Source: Streptomyces umbrinus (GTDB lineage: Bacteria > Actinomycetota > Actinomycetes > Streptomycetales > Streptomycetaceae). From it: a DNA stretch of 64,000 nt. How positions within the stretch are numbered: position 1 is the stretch's first letter; the number at the start of each line of letters is the position of its first letter. The position numbers and the translations under genes are program-made. Below, piece by piece: positions 1 to 8,579 of this stretch. A model generated the notes under the pieces. It had not been told where the DNA came from. It was given only the letters and a program-made list of their open reading frames with translations, and made no database searches. The DNA lies in contig NZ_JAUSZI010000002.1 in NCBI RefSeq assembly GCF_030817415.1, positions 12,003,501 to 12,067,500 of the forward strand, given 5' to 3'.

Positions 1-1005
1 TTCCTCGAGCTGCTCATCATCGGCGGTGCGGTGTTCGCCCTCGTCCATGCGTGGCGGCGGTGGCGGCGCGACGGCGACCCGGTCAACATCTCTCTGTGGT
101 TCGCCTCGCTCGTCTACCTGGCGGTGATCGAGCCGCCGCTCTACTTCCCGGGCTGGTTCGGCCTGGAGGAGCACGTCGGGTTCATTTTCTCCCACAACGT
201 GTTCACCGTGCAGTTTATGTACGACCGGCTGCCGCTCTACATCGTGGCCTTCTATCCGGCGCTGTCGCAGCTCGCCTACGAGGTGGTCCGCGTTCTCGGT
301 GTCTTCGCGCGACGTGGACTCCTTCTCGGTTCGCTGGCGGTCGCGTTCGTCTGCCAGGCGTTCTACGAGATCTTCGATCAGCTCGGACCTCAGCTGAAGT
401 GGTGGGCCTGGAACCCCGGCAACGAGATGATCAATGAGCCGGCGCTCGCCTCGGTTCCGATGAACAGCATGTTCCTGTTCGCCTCGGTGTCCTTCGGCGC
501 GATGACCTATCTCGTCGTCCGGCTGGTCGGCGCGAAGGACGGCCGAGGCACGCTCACCGGCGGGCAGATCAGCCTGCGCACCGTGGCCGCCGGCGCCCTG
601 ACACCGCTCGCGATGACGGTCGCCGGCGTGCCCAGCAACGTCTTCCGCGGTGGGGACCAGCTTGGGATTCAGCAGGCCATCCTCGGTGCCGAGCTCGCCC
701 TGGTCTGGATCGTCGGCCTCTCCCTTCTCGCGGACGCCTGGCGCGCGCGGCGAACAGATCGGGCTCCGGTGGCGTCGCCGCTGTTCGCGCGGATCTATCC
801 GGCGCTGTACCTCGGCGTCCACATCGTCCTCTGGTTGGTCGCATTGCCGGCCTACTTCGCGGCGGCCAATGGCATCACCGAGCAGGGCACGCCGATCGGC
901 AGCCTGTGGTACACCGTGCTGTGCACCGCAGCCGCAACCGGGCTCATCGTGGCCGTACTGCGCGCGACCATGTCCCGACGGACCGCAGAGCCTGTGCGAT
1001 CCTAA
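1..1005 (+). CDS. polytopic membrane protein, 5' partial
   Basis: The frame is open from the first base of the window, so the gene begins upstream; the first internal start codon is a GTG at 31. About 334 residues are visible. They form roughly eight hydrophobic segments joined by short Arg-rich loops, for example around residues 45-65, 85-110, 115-135, 165-185, 235-260 and 270-330 of the visible part. This is typical of a multi-pass inner-membrane protein with no large soluble domain. I do not recognise the family. The stop lies four bases before the start of a TetR regulator, so the two are probably co-transcribed and the regulator may control this gene. Function unknown. Confidence 0.75.
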   Translation, partial: FLELLIIGGAVFALVHAWRRWRRDGDPVNISLWFASLVYLAVIEPPLYFPGWFGLEEHVGFIFSHNVFTVQFMYDRLPLYIVAFYPALSQLAYEVVRVLGVFARRGLLLGSLAVAFVCQAFYEIFDQLGPQLKWWAWNPGNEMINEPALASVPMNSMFLFASVSFGAMTYLVVRLVGAKDGRGTLTGGQISLRTVAAGALTPLAMTVAGVPSNVFRGGDQLGIQQAILGAELALVWIVGLSLLADAWRARRTDRAPVASPLFARIYPALYLGVHIVLWLVALPAYFAAANGITEQGTPIGSLWYTVLCTAAATGLIVAVLRATMSRRTAEPVRS

Positions 1006-1009
1006 GCCC

Positions 1010-1633
1010 ATGGGGCATCACGGCTGGGGAGGCCGGCCTCCCGCATCGGACGCGGAGGCCCGGCAGCGCATCATCGACGCGACCGCCCGCTGCATCGACA
1101 GGCACGGCGTCACAAAGACGACCCTGTCCGACGTCGCCGGCGAGCTCGGCGTCACCCGCCAGACCGTCTACCGCCACTTCGGCCGTATCAGCGACATCAT
1201 CGGCGAGGTGGCGGCCCAGGGCGCCGAGTCGTTCGTCGACCTGATGATCGCGCACCTGCAAGGGATCACCGACCCGGCCGAAGCCGTGGTCGAAGGCATG
1301 GTCTTCTGCGTACGGACCATCCCCACCGAGCCACGCCTGAGCCTTCTGCTGCAACTCGGAGACACCACCGCCTTCGGTCGCGGCGCCACCACCAGGGAAA
1401 CCATCGCCTACGGCGCCAAGATGCTGCAGCGCTTCCCCGTCGACTGGGCCGCCGCCGGCATCGACGAGGACGACCTCAACGGCCTCGCCGAGATCATCAT
1501 GCGACTCCTGACGTCGCTGCTGCAGCACCCCAGCGAGCCACCGCAGGACGAAACCCGGCTCCGCACCTTCCTCAACCGCTGGCTGGCCCCGGCGCTGTCC
1601 CGGACATCAGCATCCGCGCACCCACGTTCTTGA
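1010..1633 (+). CDS. TetR/AcrR-family transcriptional regulator
   Basis: The protein has 207 residues. The N-terminal helix-turn-helix covers about residues 20-65 and includes TTLSDVAGELGVTRQTVYRH, the standard TetR DNA-recognition helix pair. The remaining alpha-helical part is the ligand-binding and dimerisation domain and is not conserved enough to suggest a ligand. The ATG at 1010 was chosen because it lies just upstream of the HTH and four bases after the stop of the membrane-protein gene, which implies co-transcription. Many such pairs are an autoregulated repressor with its transporter or membrane target. That role is inference here; no operator was found because the promoter lies outside the window. 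Confidence 0.9.
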   Translation: MGHHGWGGRPPASDAEARQRIIDATARCIDRHGVTKTTLSDVAGELGVTRQTVYRHFGRISDIIGEVAAQGAESFVDLMIAHLQGITDPAEAVVEGMVFCVRTIPTEPRLSLLLQLGDTTAFGRGATTRETIAYGAKMLQRFPVDWAAAGIDEDDLNGLAEIIMRLLTSLLQHPSEPPQDETRLRTFLNRWLAPALSRTSASAHPRS

Positions 1634-1717
1634 ACCCTCACCCGGTGACGTAAGAGGCAGGAACGCCGGGCCAAGACCTGCGCAGAGGCCCTGACGGCGG
1701 TTGAGGAGTACCTGGAG

Positions 1718-2032
1718 ATGCCGTACCGCATACGGCGCCGGCCGGAGTCCTCGCCCGCCATACGACAACAACTCACCGACGAGGTCAGCGGTCTGCTGGC
1801 ACGCATGGCTTTCCACCAGGCATGGCTCCATATCGAAGCCACGACGGTCGCGGGCCCCTACGCAACCCTCGTGGCCACGGCCCGCGCGGAAGCCAGCGCA
1901 CAGATGAGCCTCGCTTGGCGGCAGTCACCGATCACCACCGACACCGGCATGAACCTCGGAATCCCGTACCCCCGGGACCGATCGAACGCGGCCCGGGCCA
2001 CGTGCATCGAGGTGATGCGCCGTCACCTCTGA
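1718..2032 (+). CDS. small hypothetical protein
   Basis: An open frame of 104 codons beginning with ATG, preceded by GGAG about three bases away (rather close) and ending in TGA before the Nudix gene. The protein is soluble and rich in Ala and Arg, with no recognised motif. It looks helical in its first half, and its C-terminus carries the only cysteine. No overlapping frame gives a better protein, and codon use is compatible with a real gene. It could also be the remnant of a larger gene. No function can be proposed. Confidence 0.4.
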   Translation: MPYRIRRRPESSPAIRQQLTDEVSGLLARMAFHQAWLHIEATTVAGPYATLVATARAEASAQMSLAWRQSPITTDTGMNLGIPYPRDRSNAARATCIEVMRRHL

Positions 2033-2049
2033 GAACGCCCGTGAGCTTG

Positions 2050-2079
2050 GTGCCAACTATCCCTCTTCTGTGCCAACTA
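2050..2079 (+). repeat. two direct repeats GTGCCAACTA, 20-bp period
   Basis: GTGCCAACTA occurs at 2050-2059 and again at 2070-2079, so the copies are exactly two helical turns apart. They sit immediately upstream of the Nudix GTG start at 2096. Spacing on one DNA face suggests a binding site for a dimeric or tandem regulator, or an overlapping promoter element. The role is inferred from position only. Confidence 0.45.
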
Positions 2080-2095
2080 AAAATCCTCGTCACAG

Positions 2096-2884
2096 GTGGT
2101 GATCACGAACGAGGCCGGCGAGGTCCTCATGCATTTGAGAGACATGAAGGAAGGAATTTGGGCGCCTGGTACCTGGACGCCCATGGGCGGCGGCGCCGAG
2201 CCGCAGGACGCCGACCCGCACGCCACCGGCGAACGCGAACTGTATGAGGAAGTCGGCCTCCACGGCATCGAACTGACCCGCATGTTCTCCGTCGACTCCG
2301 ACGGCTACCCCGTCCACGTCTTCCACGGCCGGTGGGACGGCGACCCGGCCTCCCTTGTCCTCACCGAAGGCACCGCGCTCGCCTTCATCGACCCCACAGA
2401 CATGCGGGGTCTGCCGATGAGCCCGCTCGCCCAGTACGCGGCCCTCAGCGGACTGTCCGCCGACCTCGAGGAGCAGGCCAGGGCGGACGGAATCCGCGAC
2501 CTGGTCGCCGCCGGCATCATCGTCCACGACGGAGCCTTCCTCGTTGTACGGCGCAACCCGGACGACTACCTCGGAGGCACGTGGGAGATCCCCGCCGGAC
2601 AGCGAGAGAAGAACGAGTCCGTTCTGGACAGCCTCCTCCGCGCAGTCGTCGACGAGACCGGCCTGGCCGTCCGGTCGGTCGACCGGTACGTGGGCCACGT
2701 CGACTACACCAACGCACGCGGCGGCACCAGCCGGCAGTACATCTTCACGATCACCCCTGAGAAGCCCGGTCCGATCGCCCTGACCGAGCACGACCGCCAC
2801 CAGTGGGTCCGCGGGACCGACGATCTGCCTTCCACCACCTCGGAACTGAGGGCGTTCCTGGACTCACGCGAGCCACTGTCGTGA
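2096..2884 (+). CDS. tandem-domain Nudix hydrolase family protein
   Basis: The protein has 262 residues and two consecutive Nudix folds. The first, about residues 1-125, holds a Nudix-like box ending in RELYEEVGL. The second, about 140-250, holds one ending in RAVVDETGL after PAGQREKNE. Nudix enzymes cleave nucleoside diphosphates linked to another moiety and use the Glu residues of GX5EX7REUXEEXGU to bind metal. Box 1 keeps REUXEE but has Ala where the first Glu belongs. Box 2 keeps the first Glu but has RAVVDE instead of RE-EE. Each half therefore looks partly degenerate. The GTG start at 2096 gives a short N-terminus; the gene could begin slightly differently. An aminoglycoside-kinase-like gene follows. 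The substrate cannot be predicted. Confidence 0.85.
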   Translation: MVITNEAGEVLMHLRDMKEGIWAPGTWTPMGGGAEPQDADPHATGERELYEEVGLHGIELTRMFSVDSDGYPVHVFHGRWDGDPASLVLTEGTALAFIDPTDMRGLPMSPLAQYAALSGLSADLEEQARADGIRDLVAAGIIVHDGAFLVVRRNPDDYLGGTWEIPAGQREKNESVLDSLLRAVVDETGLAVRSVDRYVGHVDYTNARGGTSRQYIFTITPEKPGPIALTEHDRHQWVRGTDDLPSTTSELRAFLDSREPLS

Positions 2885-2981
2885 GGCGCCCTGCACCGGC
2901 CACCTCGCGCGTGAGCACGCGCCAGCTCCCGGACGGCACGGGCCTGCGTCCCGCAGTGGCCACTCGCAGGGGACGAACCGG

Positions 2982-3911
2982 TTGATCTGCCCACCCGAGG
3001 AGTTCGTACGGAGCACCATCGCCCGTGAAGGCGAGCGCGGCGCGGAATGGCTCGCCGAACTGCCCGCCATCGTCAATAAGCTGCTCGCGCGCTGGGACTG
3101 CGAGCCGGACGGCGAAGTGATGCACGGGGGCGTCGGCATCGTCGTCCCCGCGCTCCGCAAGGCGAGCGAGCCCGCCGTACTGAAAGTGTCCTTCCCTCAT
3201 CCAGGGAACCAGTACGAGCCGGACGCATTCGCCTCGTGGGGCGGCCGCGGAGCCGTCCTACTGCACGAACGCGACGACGAGCAGTTCGCGATGCTGCTGG
3301 AGCGGGCCCACACGACCACCTTGGCCCGGACCGGAACAGGCGACGAAGTGGCGACGATCGCCGGACAGATCAGCCGCCGCCTCGCCATCCCCGCACCCCC
3401 GAACTTTCCCCGGCTGCAGGACCAGGCCAACACCTGGGAGAAGCAACTCCGCCAGCACACGGCAGAGATGCCCCACGCGCTGGCACCGAAGATCGTGGAC
3501 GCCGCGCTCGCGACCATCCGCGACCTGGCGCAGGACCAGCCGGACATCCTCCTCCACGGCGACCTCAACCCCCGCAACATCCTGTCGGCTGTACGCGAGC
3601 CCTGGCTGGCTGTAGATCCGAAAGGCTGGGCCGGCGATCCCGGCTACGACTGCGGCACGCTGATCAAGTCCCGCTCTGTGGTGCTCGTCGAGGAAGGCGA
3701 CCTGCGCAGGTCGACCCGCCGCACCCTCGACGTCTTCACCGAGGCCGCCGGACTCGACCGTGAACGCGCGCGGCGCTGGGCACAGCTCAACGCGGTCCAG
3801 GCCGCGTTCTGGGGCCGCCGCCGCGGCTACCGACGCGCCCGAAAGGGAGCAGAACTGGAGCGCCTCATCGCCTTGGTCGACGAGCTGGCGGCCGTCCTCA
3901 CGGAGGGCTGA
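2982..3911 (+). CDS. aminoglycoside/hydroxyurea-type phosphotransferase (APH fold)
   Basis: The protein has 309 residues and resembles the APH(6)/hydroxyurea kinase group (StrB-like). LLHGDLNPRNIL at about 191-201 is the catalytic loop, with Asp194 as base and Asn199 as metal ligand. VDPKGWAGDPGYD at about 211-223 carries the second metal-binding Asp. VLKVS near residue 67 is the probable ATP-anchoring Lys. Members transfer phosphate from ATP to a hydroxyl of streptomycin-like compounds or hydroxyurea. The natural substrate of this copy is unknown and it may be a housekeeping small-molecule kinase. The TTG start at 2982 is the only start far enough upstream to include the whole N-lobe. The gene is convergent with a GNAT acetyltransferase. 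Confidence 0.85.
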   Translation: MICPPEEFVRSTIAREGERGAEWLAELPAIVNKLLARWDCEPDGEVMHGGVGIVVPALRKASEPAVLKVSFPHPGNQYEPDAFASWGGRGAVLLHERDDEQFAMLLERAHTTTLARTGTGDEVATIAGQISRRLAIPAPPNFPRLQDQANTWEKQLRQHTAEMPHALAPKIVDAALATIRDLAQDQPDILLHGDLNPRNILSAVREPWLAVDPKGWAGDPGYDCGTLIKSRSVVLVEEGDLRRSTRRTLDVFTEAAGLDRERARRWAQLNAVQAAFWGRRRGYRRARKGAELERLIALVDELAAVLTEG

Positions 3912-3958
3912 GGTTCCTGACGAAGCGGCGGCCGCGGCATCCTGGATCTCGAAACGGG

Positions 3959-4453
3959 TCAGAGAGCCCTGCGCAGCGCACGGTTGATCTCTGGGTCGCG
4001 GCCCTCCCGGTACGACGGGATGGACGAGTAGCCGTGCCGGGCATACAGCGCGAGGGCCGCACCGTTGAGAGCGCCGGTCTCGAGCTGCATGTAGTCGAGG
4101 CCCTGATCGCGGGCGTCGGCCTCCAGGCGCTGGAGGATCTGGCGGCCGAGGGCGCGGCCGCGAGCCTCCGGCCGAACGTACATCCGCTTGATCTCCCCGG
4201 CGCCCGGGCACAGGAGATGCCACCCACCGCAGCCCAACGGCTCGCCGTCTGAATCGCGGGCCAGGAGAAACAGTCCACGTGGTGGCACGAACTCGCCAGG
4301 CGGCGTATCGGACGGGTCGTCGGCATACCCGTAGAGGGCGACCTGTGATGACCGGAAGTTCCGAAGCAGTTGCTGCACGGCAGGGGAACCGTAGAGTGCT
4401 GGGGCGATGGACCAGGCGGAGGACAGCCCGGGGTTCCCGGGGCGCGACGTCAT
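3959..4453 (-). CDS. GNAT-family N-acetyltransferase
   Basis: The protein has 164 residues from the ATG at 4453; a GTG 15 codons further upstream would also be open. The GNAT core is visible. A beta-strand pair carrying GEIKRMYVRPEARGRALGRQ includes the acetyl-CoA pyrophosphate-binding signature (R/Q-x-x-G-x-G/A, here RGRALGRQ). It is followed by ALNGAALALYARHGY, the helix and strand that close the cofactor site. The acceptor is unknown. GNAT proteins acetylate amines on small molecules or proteins, and proximity to an APH-like kinase could suggest antibiotic modification, though this is weak. The 47-bp gap to the convergent kinase shows no clear terminator hairpin. Confidence 0.88.
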   Translation of the reverse strand: MTSRPGNPGLSSAWSIAPALYGSPAVQQLLRNFRSSQVALYGYADDPSDTPPGEFVPPRGLFLLARDSDGEPLGCGGWHLLCPGAGEIKRMYVRPEARGRALGRQILQRLEADARDQGLDYMQLETGALNGAALALYARHGYSSIPSYREGRDPEINRALRRAL

Positions 4454-4949
4454 GCCACCGATCCTGCCCCGTACGCAGACAGGGGCCGATCTGTGCACGA
4501 ACCGAAGGACTGCGAGGAGGCCACGGTGAGCGGCTGCCGTTCCCGTGGCAGTCTGAGTGACGACACACGGCGGTGGCCCGCCGCGACGTGGCCGAGGATG
4601 TCCAGGCTCGTCGCCTGGCGAAGATGCCGCTCTGCGTCAGCCTTCCCGCTCTGGAATGGTCGGTCGTGGGGCAGGGGCATTGCATGAACGAGGTTCGTCG
4701 GGTTCATCCTTGACTGCGCGTCATGTCGGTATTTGTGGGTCGCTGCCCAGGAACGGGGGTGCAGGCACGGTGCCGGTGATCATGTGATTGTCGAAGCCCG
4801 GCACGGTCCGGCCCTTGCTTCTTGACAGCCCGCACAACACGGCAGAGGTGGCGGCGAGACCGGAAATCCTGGTCTCGCCGCCGCTTTATCGCGAGAGCCC
4901 GTTCCTGTCCCTCCCATGGGTAGGACTTGCGAGCCCGGTCAGGGACGCG
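4454..4949. other. intergenic stretch with no confident gene
   Basis: About 500 bp. Short open frames exist on both strands but none shows a recognisable protein. A plus-strand frame of about 46 codons ending near 4710 looks protein-like and may be a gene tail. The recognisable feature is a 25-bp sequence matching the end of the ISAs1 element described below. Confidence 0.4.
4775..4799 (+). repeat. solo copy of the ISAs1 right-end sequence
   Basis: Bases 4775-4799 match 22 of 25 positions of the reverse complement of 7129-7153, the end of the ISAs1 element upstream of its transposase. Both begin GGTGATCATGTG. The two copies point toward each other and enclose 2.38 kb containing the SH3-like gene and the transposase. 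No target-site duplication flanks the pair, so this may be a relic of another copy. Confidence 0.6.
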
Positions 4950-5429
4950 TCAGTTGTTGCAGAACCAACCGTTTTGGACCCAGCCGCGGCGGTTGACGTC
5001 GCCCCAAGCGAAGCCGTAAACCCACTCGCCGCCGAACTCATACTGGCCGGCGTTCTCGACCGTGAAGGTCTGTGGGTGGTGCAGGTAAGCGAACGCACCA
5101 CTTCCCGGCGAGCCCCTGACACCGAGGTCCTGAGCGCAGACCGTCAGTCGTTTACCGATGCTGTTGCCGTTTGCCCACATATAGGGACCGCCAGCGTAAG
5201 CGGGCGGAGAGACGCTGAGGATCAACGCCGCTACTGAAGCCATGACAGCGCCGACAATTCCTCCTCGGCGAGTAAGGCGTCGGAGGCGCTGAACGTCGTG
5301 TGGTGAAGACTGTGATGCCGAATCTCGCGGTGAAGATAGCGATGATGACTGCACTGTTGGTGTGGTCAATGTCGACCCTTTCAGGTTCCCGTTGTTATTA
5401 GCTGTGTGCTCAAGCACAGACTCGGACAT
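4950..5429 (-). CDS. secreted SH3-like domain protein
   Basis: The protein has 159 residues from the ATG at 5429, preceded by AAGGGCGG; longer starts at 5450 and 5474 are possible. A hydrophilic, Ser/Thr-rich N-terminal stretch of about 50 residues precedes RRLTRRGG and a hydrophobic helix ending SVSPPAYA, a good signal-peptidase site near residue 79. The mature part, about 80 residues, has two cysteines (one near its start, one in GWFCN at the end) that could form a disulfide. Its strand pattern, with TVCAQDLGVRGSPGSG early and WVYGFAWGDVNRRGWVQNGW late, resembles small bacterial SH3 domains exported by Streptomyces. Such domains bind cell wall or proteins. The N-region before the signal helix is unusually long. 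Function unknown. Confidence 0.75.
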   Translation of the reverse strand: MSESVLEHTANNNGNLKGSTLTTPTVQSSSLSSPRDSASQSSPHDVQRLRRLTRRGGIVGAVMASVAALILSVSPPAYAGGPYMWANGNSIGKRLTVCAQDLGVRGSPGSGAFAYLHHPQTFTVENAGQYEFGGEWVYGFAWGDVNRRGWVQNGWFCNN

Positions 5430-5898
5430 GTTGCCGCCCTTGTAGTCCATGCCTGAGATGAGCCATCCCCGCATGGTGCGGGCCAGTTGCGGGCAACGCT
5501 AACGGAGTATCGGCAAGTACTTCCATAGATTGCGGACGAAAATATGAGGAAACGATAAAGCGTGCACCATTTCGAATTAGAAACTGTTCTCCGAACCTCC
5601 GTCACGGCCTCGAGCGCAGGACTGGCTCCCTCAACGCCGACGGATCATCTCGCCGGGCCTGCCGGATCTCCTCGAAAAGTCACTCGTGCGACCTGGATGC
5701 ACGGTTCTCCTGACATGAGCGTGATCAACAAGACCTGGCGTGAACGGCTACGCAGCCCAACCCACCCCGTTACGTCAACTGCGGCATGTCACAGACCATC
5801 GCACTGACTGGCTCCCCAACTCACCGACACCCCTGGCCCCAATCGGCCTGAAACGATGGCTCCCAAATCAGAGTCATTGCATGATCGCGATCGTCCGG
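5430..5898. other. intergenic stretch between the SH3-like gene and ISAs1
   Basis: About 470 bp with no recognisable coding region. Base composition is lower in GC than the surroundings near 5520-5600, just upstream of the SH3-like gene, where its promoter should lie. No convincing -35/-10 pair can be assigned. Confidence 0.4.
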
Positions 5899-7153
5899 GC
5901 TGATCACGTGAGACCGAGGGCTGACAGCGGGCGGTGGTAGTCGCGGCTGGTGTGGCGGTGGGCGGCGGCGATGTTGGTCTCGCCGTTCTGGCGGAAGACG
6001 CTGATGGCGAGGTTGCGCAGGCCGGCCATGGTGCGGGGCAGGTGGCCGGTGCGGACCTTGGAGTCGTCCTCGCGGAAGGTGCGGTCACGGACGTGGTGCA
6101 GGAGGTTCTCGATGCCCCAGTGGCCTCTGATCCAGGCGGCGAGCTGGGCCGGGGTGGCGTCGTAGATGTCCAGGCTGGTGATCACGTAGACCCGCTCGAC
6201 GGTGAGCTTGCCCGTACTCAACTCCCTTCGCCATCGGACGACTTGGATGGCCTGGCGAGCGCCGGGATAGTCGAGGTGGCGGAAGGCTGCGGCCTTGAGC
6301 CGACGGATCTCCACGCGGTGGTGAGCCTTGTCGCGGGTGCGGTGCTCCAGCGGGATCTCGGCCCACGGCAGCTTCCTGACCTGCTCATACAGACCGGGAT
6401 GATTCTTCTTGACGATGGCCAGGTAGTGGGCGCCGCGCGTGCGGAGATAGGCGCCGTGGGTGTGCTGGGTGTGCAGGGCGTCTGTGGTCGGCACGGTGCT
6501 TTCCAGGTCGATGGTGTCCAACAGGGGCTGGAAGGCGGGGATTTCGTTGCTCTTGGAGGCGACCTGCCGCTGGGCCAGGACCACGCCGTGGTGGTCCATC
6601 GCGGCCAGCAGTTGGATCGCGGAGGCCGTGGTCGTACGAGAGCCGCGCACGGTCTTGCCGTCGACCGCGATCGCTCGCAACGACGGCTTCGGCGACGGCT
6701 CGGGCAGTTGCGACGGTGGTGTTCTGGCCTGGAGGTATGCACCAATGGCCGCGTCGAGGGCGTCGCCGTCGACGCGTTGGAGCAGGCGGCGGACCGTGGC
6801 CGCGTGCGGCGTCGGCCGGATGCCGGTGAGCGGGTCGGCCGGGAAGCCGAGGACCCTCAGGACGGGCTGCGGGGCGTCCGTTATCCATTCGCCGATCGCG
6901 ATGAGGGAGCGTGCGCCGGTCAGGACTGCGGCGGCGGCCGCACAAAGCAGCGGGAGCAGGGGATACCGCCGCCCCCGCAGGCCGCGTGGATCGGGCACCC
7001 AGATCAAGAAGCGACGCAGGTCGGCGGCGTCCTGCTGGGTGAGGCGGAGGTTCGGGAAGGCCAGTTGCCCCAGCCCGGTGGTCATGGGCGATGATGTTCG
7101 GGCAGGCACGGTCTCGCTCGGTTCTCATGGGTCTCGACAACCACATGATCACC
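5899..7153 (-). mobile_element. ISAs1-family insertion sequence
   Basis: This is a 1.25-kb element, the usual size for ISAs1, with the transposase nearly filling it. The putative left end GCTGATCACGTG (5899-5910) matches 10 of 12 bases of the right end read inward from 7153 (GGTGATCATGTG). The left end overlaps the transposase stop codon. I see no clear 8-10-bp target duplication, so the exact boundaries are provisional. Confidence 0.6.
5904..7109 (-). CDS. ISAs1-family DDE transposase
   Basis: The protein has 401 residues, a full-length member. The N-terminal domain (about 20-110) includes [19 protein letters not shown] and a conserved hydrophobic helix pair. The DDE core follows: [11 protein letters not shown] near residue 150 (first Asp), TTDALHTQ near 210 (second Asp), and [20 protein letters not shown] near 335 with the catalytic Glu. 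The C-terminal [19 protein letters not shown] helix is typical of the family. No frameshift or internal stop is seen, so the enzyme may be active. The start is uncertain: ATG codons exist at 7109 and eight codons downstream. Confidence 0.93.
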   Translation of the reverse strand: MPARTSSPMTTGLGQLAFPNLRLTQQDAADLRRFLIWVPDPRGLRGRRYPLLPLLCAAAAAVLTGARSLIAIGEWITDAPQPVLRVLGFPADPLTGIRPTPHAATVRRLLQRVDGDALDAAIGAYLQARTPPSQLPEPSPKPSLRAIAVDGKTVRGSRTTTASAIQLLAAMDHHGVVLAQRQVASKSNEIPAFQPLLDTIDLESTVPTTDALHTQHTHGAYLRTRGAHYLAIVKKNHPGLYEQVRKLPWAEIPLEHRTRDKAHHRVEIRRLKAAAFRHLDYPGARQAIQVVRWRRELSTGKLTVERVYVITSLDIYDATPAQLAAWIRGHWGIENLLHHVRDRTFREDDSKVRTGHLPRTMAGLRNLAISVFRQNGETNIAAAHRHTSRDYHRPLSALGLT

Positions 7154-7416
7154 AGCGCTGCTTCCCGGGAACGTCCCACCCCGCACCGGGACATGACGTC
7201 ATGTCATGCGCGAGACCGGCGAACCGGACCGATCCCGAACACGCAATGACCCTGGGTCGTGGGGGCGCACAGAAGCATCCATCATGCGCCCATGTGCTTC
7301 GAAATGGCATCGATGGCTGGTTTATTGATCTGGAATGCATTCAGTGATCAATCAGCAATCAGAAATGGCGGAACTTCGCTGGCGACAGGGGAAATTCAGC
7401 TCGCTATTCTTGCGGC

Positions 7417-8184
7417 ATGACGCGCCCACAAATATCCGAAGAGTCGGCAAGTCGCCCACCCCAGAGCCATGCGATGGACGTACCGAACGTGCGCAACCTC
7501 CGAGACGCTGCAATATCCCCGTTGCGAACCGGGCGGCTCTACCGGTCAGGATCTCTGAACCGGCTCACAGAAGAAGGTGCAGAGCGCATCAGCCAGCTCG
7601 GCATTCGCACCGTGATCGACCTACGCGGTAATGCTGAGACGGCCGTATGGCCGGGCAACAGACATAACGCGGGTGTTGAATGGGTCTCCCTTCCTGCGCT
7701 CCCCGACCGGGCGGGGCTGGTGGAGCTCGGCTTCACGGACTTCTCTGGATTCGAGGGCAAGGCCTGGCCGGTCGATCCCGCACAGCTGTACCCCTTCATG
7801 GCGGTGTACATGGGGCCGGCGATCGGGCGCCTGGTGCACCGGCTGATCCGCCCGGGCACTCTGCCCGCGATCGTCCAGTGCGCTGTGGGCAAGGACCGGA
7901 CAGGCCTCGCGGTGGCCGTGATCCAGTCGCTCCTCGGGGCTCCCTGGCAGGACATCGTCGGCCACTTCGTCCAGTCGAACATCGAGCTGACGCTGACGGC
8001 CGGTCCCACCCCCTTCACCGACGAGGAAGGGGTCACCAGGTACTCGCACCCCGTGACCGAAGGGCTCCTCCAGTCCGCCATGGAAGCGATCAACCGCACA
8101 CATGGCGGCCTGGACTCCTACATCGAGGCCCACGGAGTCACTGCCGAGGACATCGGTGCGCTCCGTTCGCTCCTGGTGCCCTGA
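7417..8184 (+). CDS. tyrosine phosphatase-type protein (IphP/Y_phosphatase3 family)
   Basis: The protein has 255 residues. NVRNLRD near 24-30 and TVIDLR near 65-70 are the N-terminal family motifs. QCAVGKDRTG at 154-163 is the P-loop C-x-V-G-K-D-R-T-G, with Cys155 the nucleophile and Arg161 binding phosphate. Family members hydrolyse phosphotyrosine or phosphoserine, and in some bacteria phosphoinositides. There is no signal peptide, so it acts in the cytoplasm. It stands alone between an IS element and a kinase-fold gene and is followed by a strong hairpin terminator. The ATG at 7417 could be replaced by one 19 codons later, which would remove only unconserved sequence. Confidence 0.92.
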   Translation: MTRPQISEESASRPPQSHAMDVPNVRNLRDAAISPLRTGRLYRSGSLNRLTEEGAERISQLGIRTVIDLRGNAETAVWPGNRHNAGVEWVSLPALPDRAGLVELGFTDFSGFEGKAWPVDPAQLYPFMAVYMGPAIGRLVHRLIRPGTLPAIVQCAVGKDRTGLAVAVIQSLLGAPWQDIVGHFVQSNIELTLTAGPTPFTDEEGVTRYSHPVTEGLLQSAMEAINRTHGGLDSYIEAHGVTAEDIGALRSLLVP

Positions 8185-8202
8185 CATGGTCCCTGCTGGC
8201 GC

Positions 8203-8230
8203 GTGCCCTCGGCGTGATCGCCGAGGGCAC
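8203..8230 (+). terminator. intrinsic terminator after the phosphatase gene
   Basis: A perfect 12-bp stem, GTGCCCTCGGCG at 8203-8214 paired with 8219-8230, closes a 4-nt loop 19 bp after the phosphatase stop. There is no clear T-run, as is common for Streptomyces terminators. Confidence 0.75.
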
Positions 8231-8579
8231 CTGTGTTGCGCCAGTTAAGGACGAGGGGCGAATCTGAGCCATCCTCCGCGGAGGCCAGCCGACGGTGGCG
8301 AGGTGCGCGACCAGGCGACTCGTGCTTCATTCGCCCTGGGCAAGCCAAGCGGCAGTTCGATCGAGCGTCGTCATCTGCGGTCCGGGGATAGCGAGATTCG
8401 ATCTTGAAAGCGGCGCAGTTTCATCACCCTGCACCCACTTCTGCGATCCTTTCGCCGCTGTGGGCTCCGGCTCCGCTAGCATCGCTCGGGTTGCAGGACG
8501 GGCTCTCGTGCTCCGATGTAAAAGAGTGCTGTGTGGTGCCCGGGTGGGTTTTGATGATCAATGCGCAGGAGTGGCAGCC
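8231..8579. other. intergenic region upstream of the APH-fold gene
   Basis: About 350 bp. The downstream reading frame is open back to 8295, but that extension is not conserved-looking and a good ribosome site precedes 8580. The region therefore probably holds the promoter. No specific motif is assigned. Confidence 0.4.

Noticed and set aside
2096..4453. Nudix, APH-like kinase and GNAT genes as an antibiotic-resistance island
   Set aside because: The genes have different orientations, no shared operon and no link to a biosynthetic cluster; each family is widespread with housekeeping roles.
5934..7094. 386-codon plus-strand frame
   Set aside because: Antisense shadow of the intact ISAs1 transposase.
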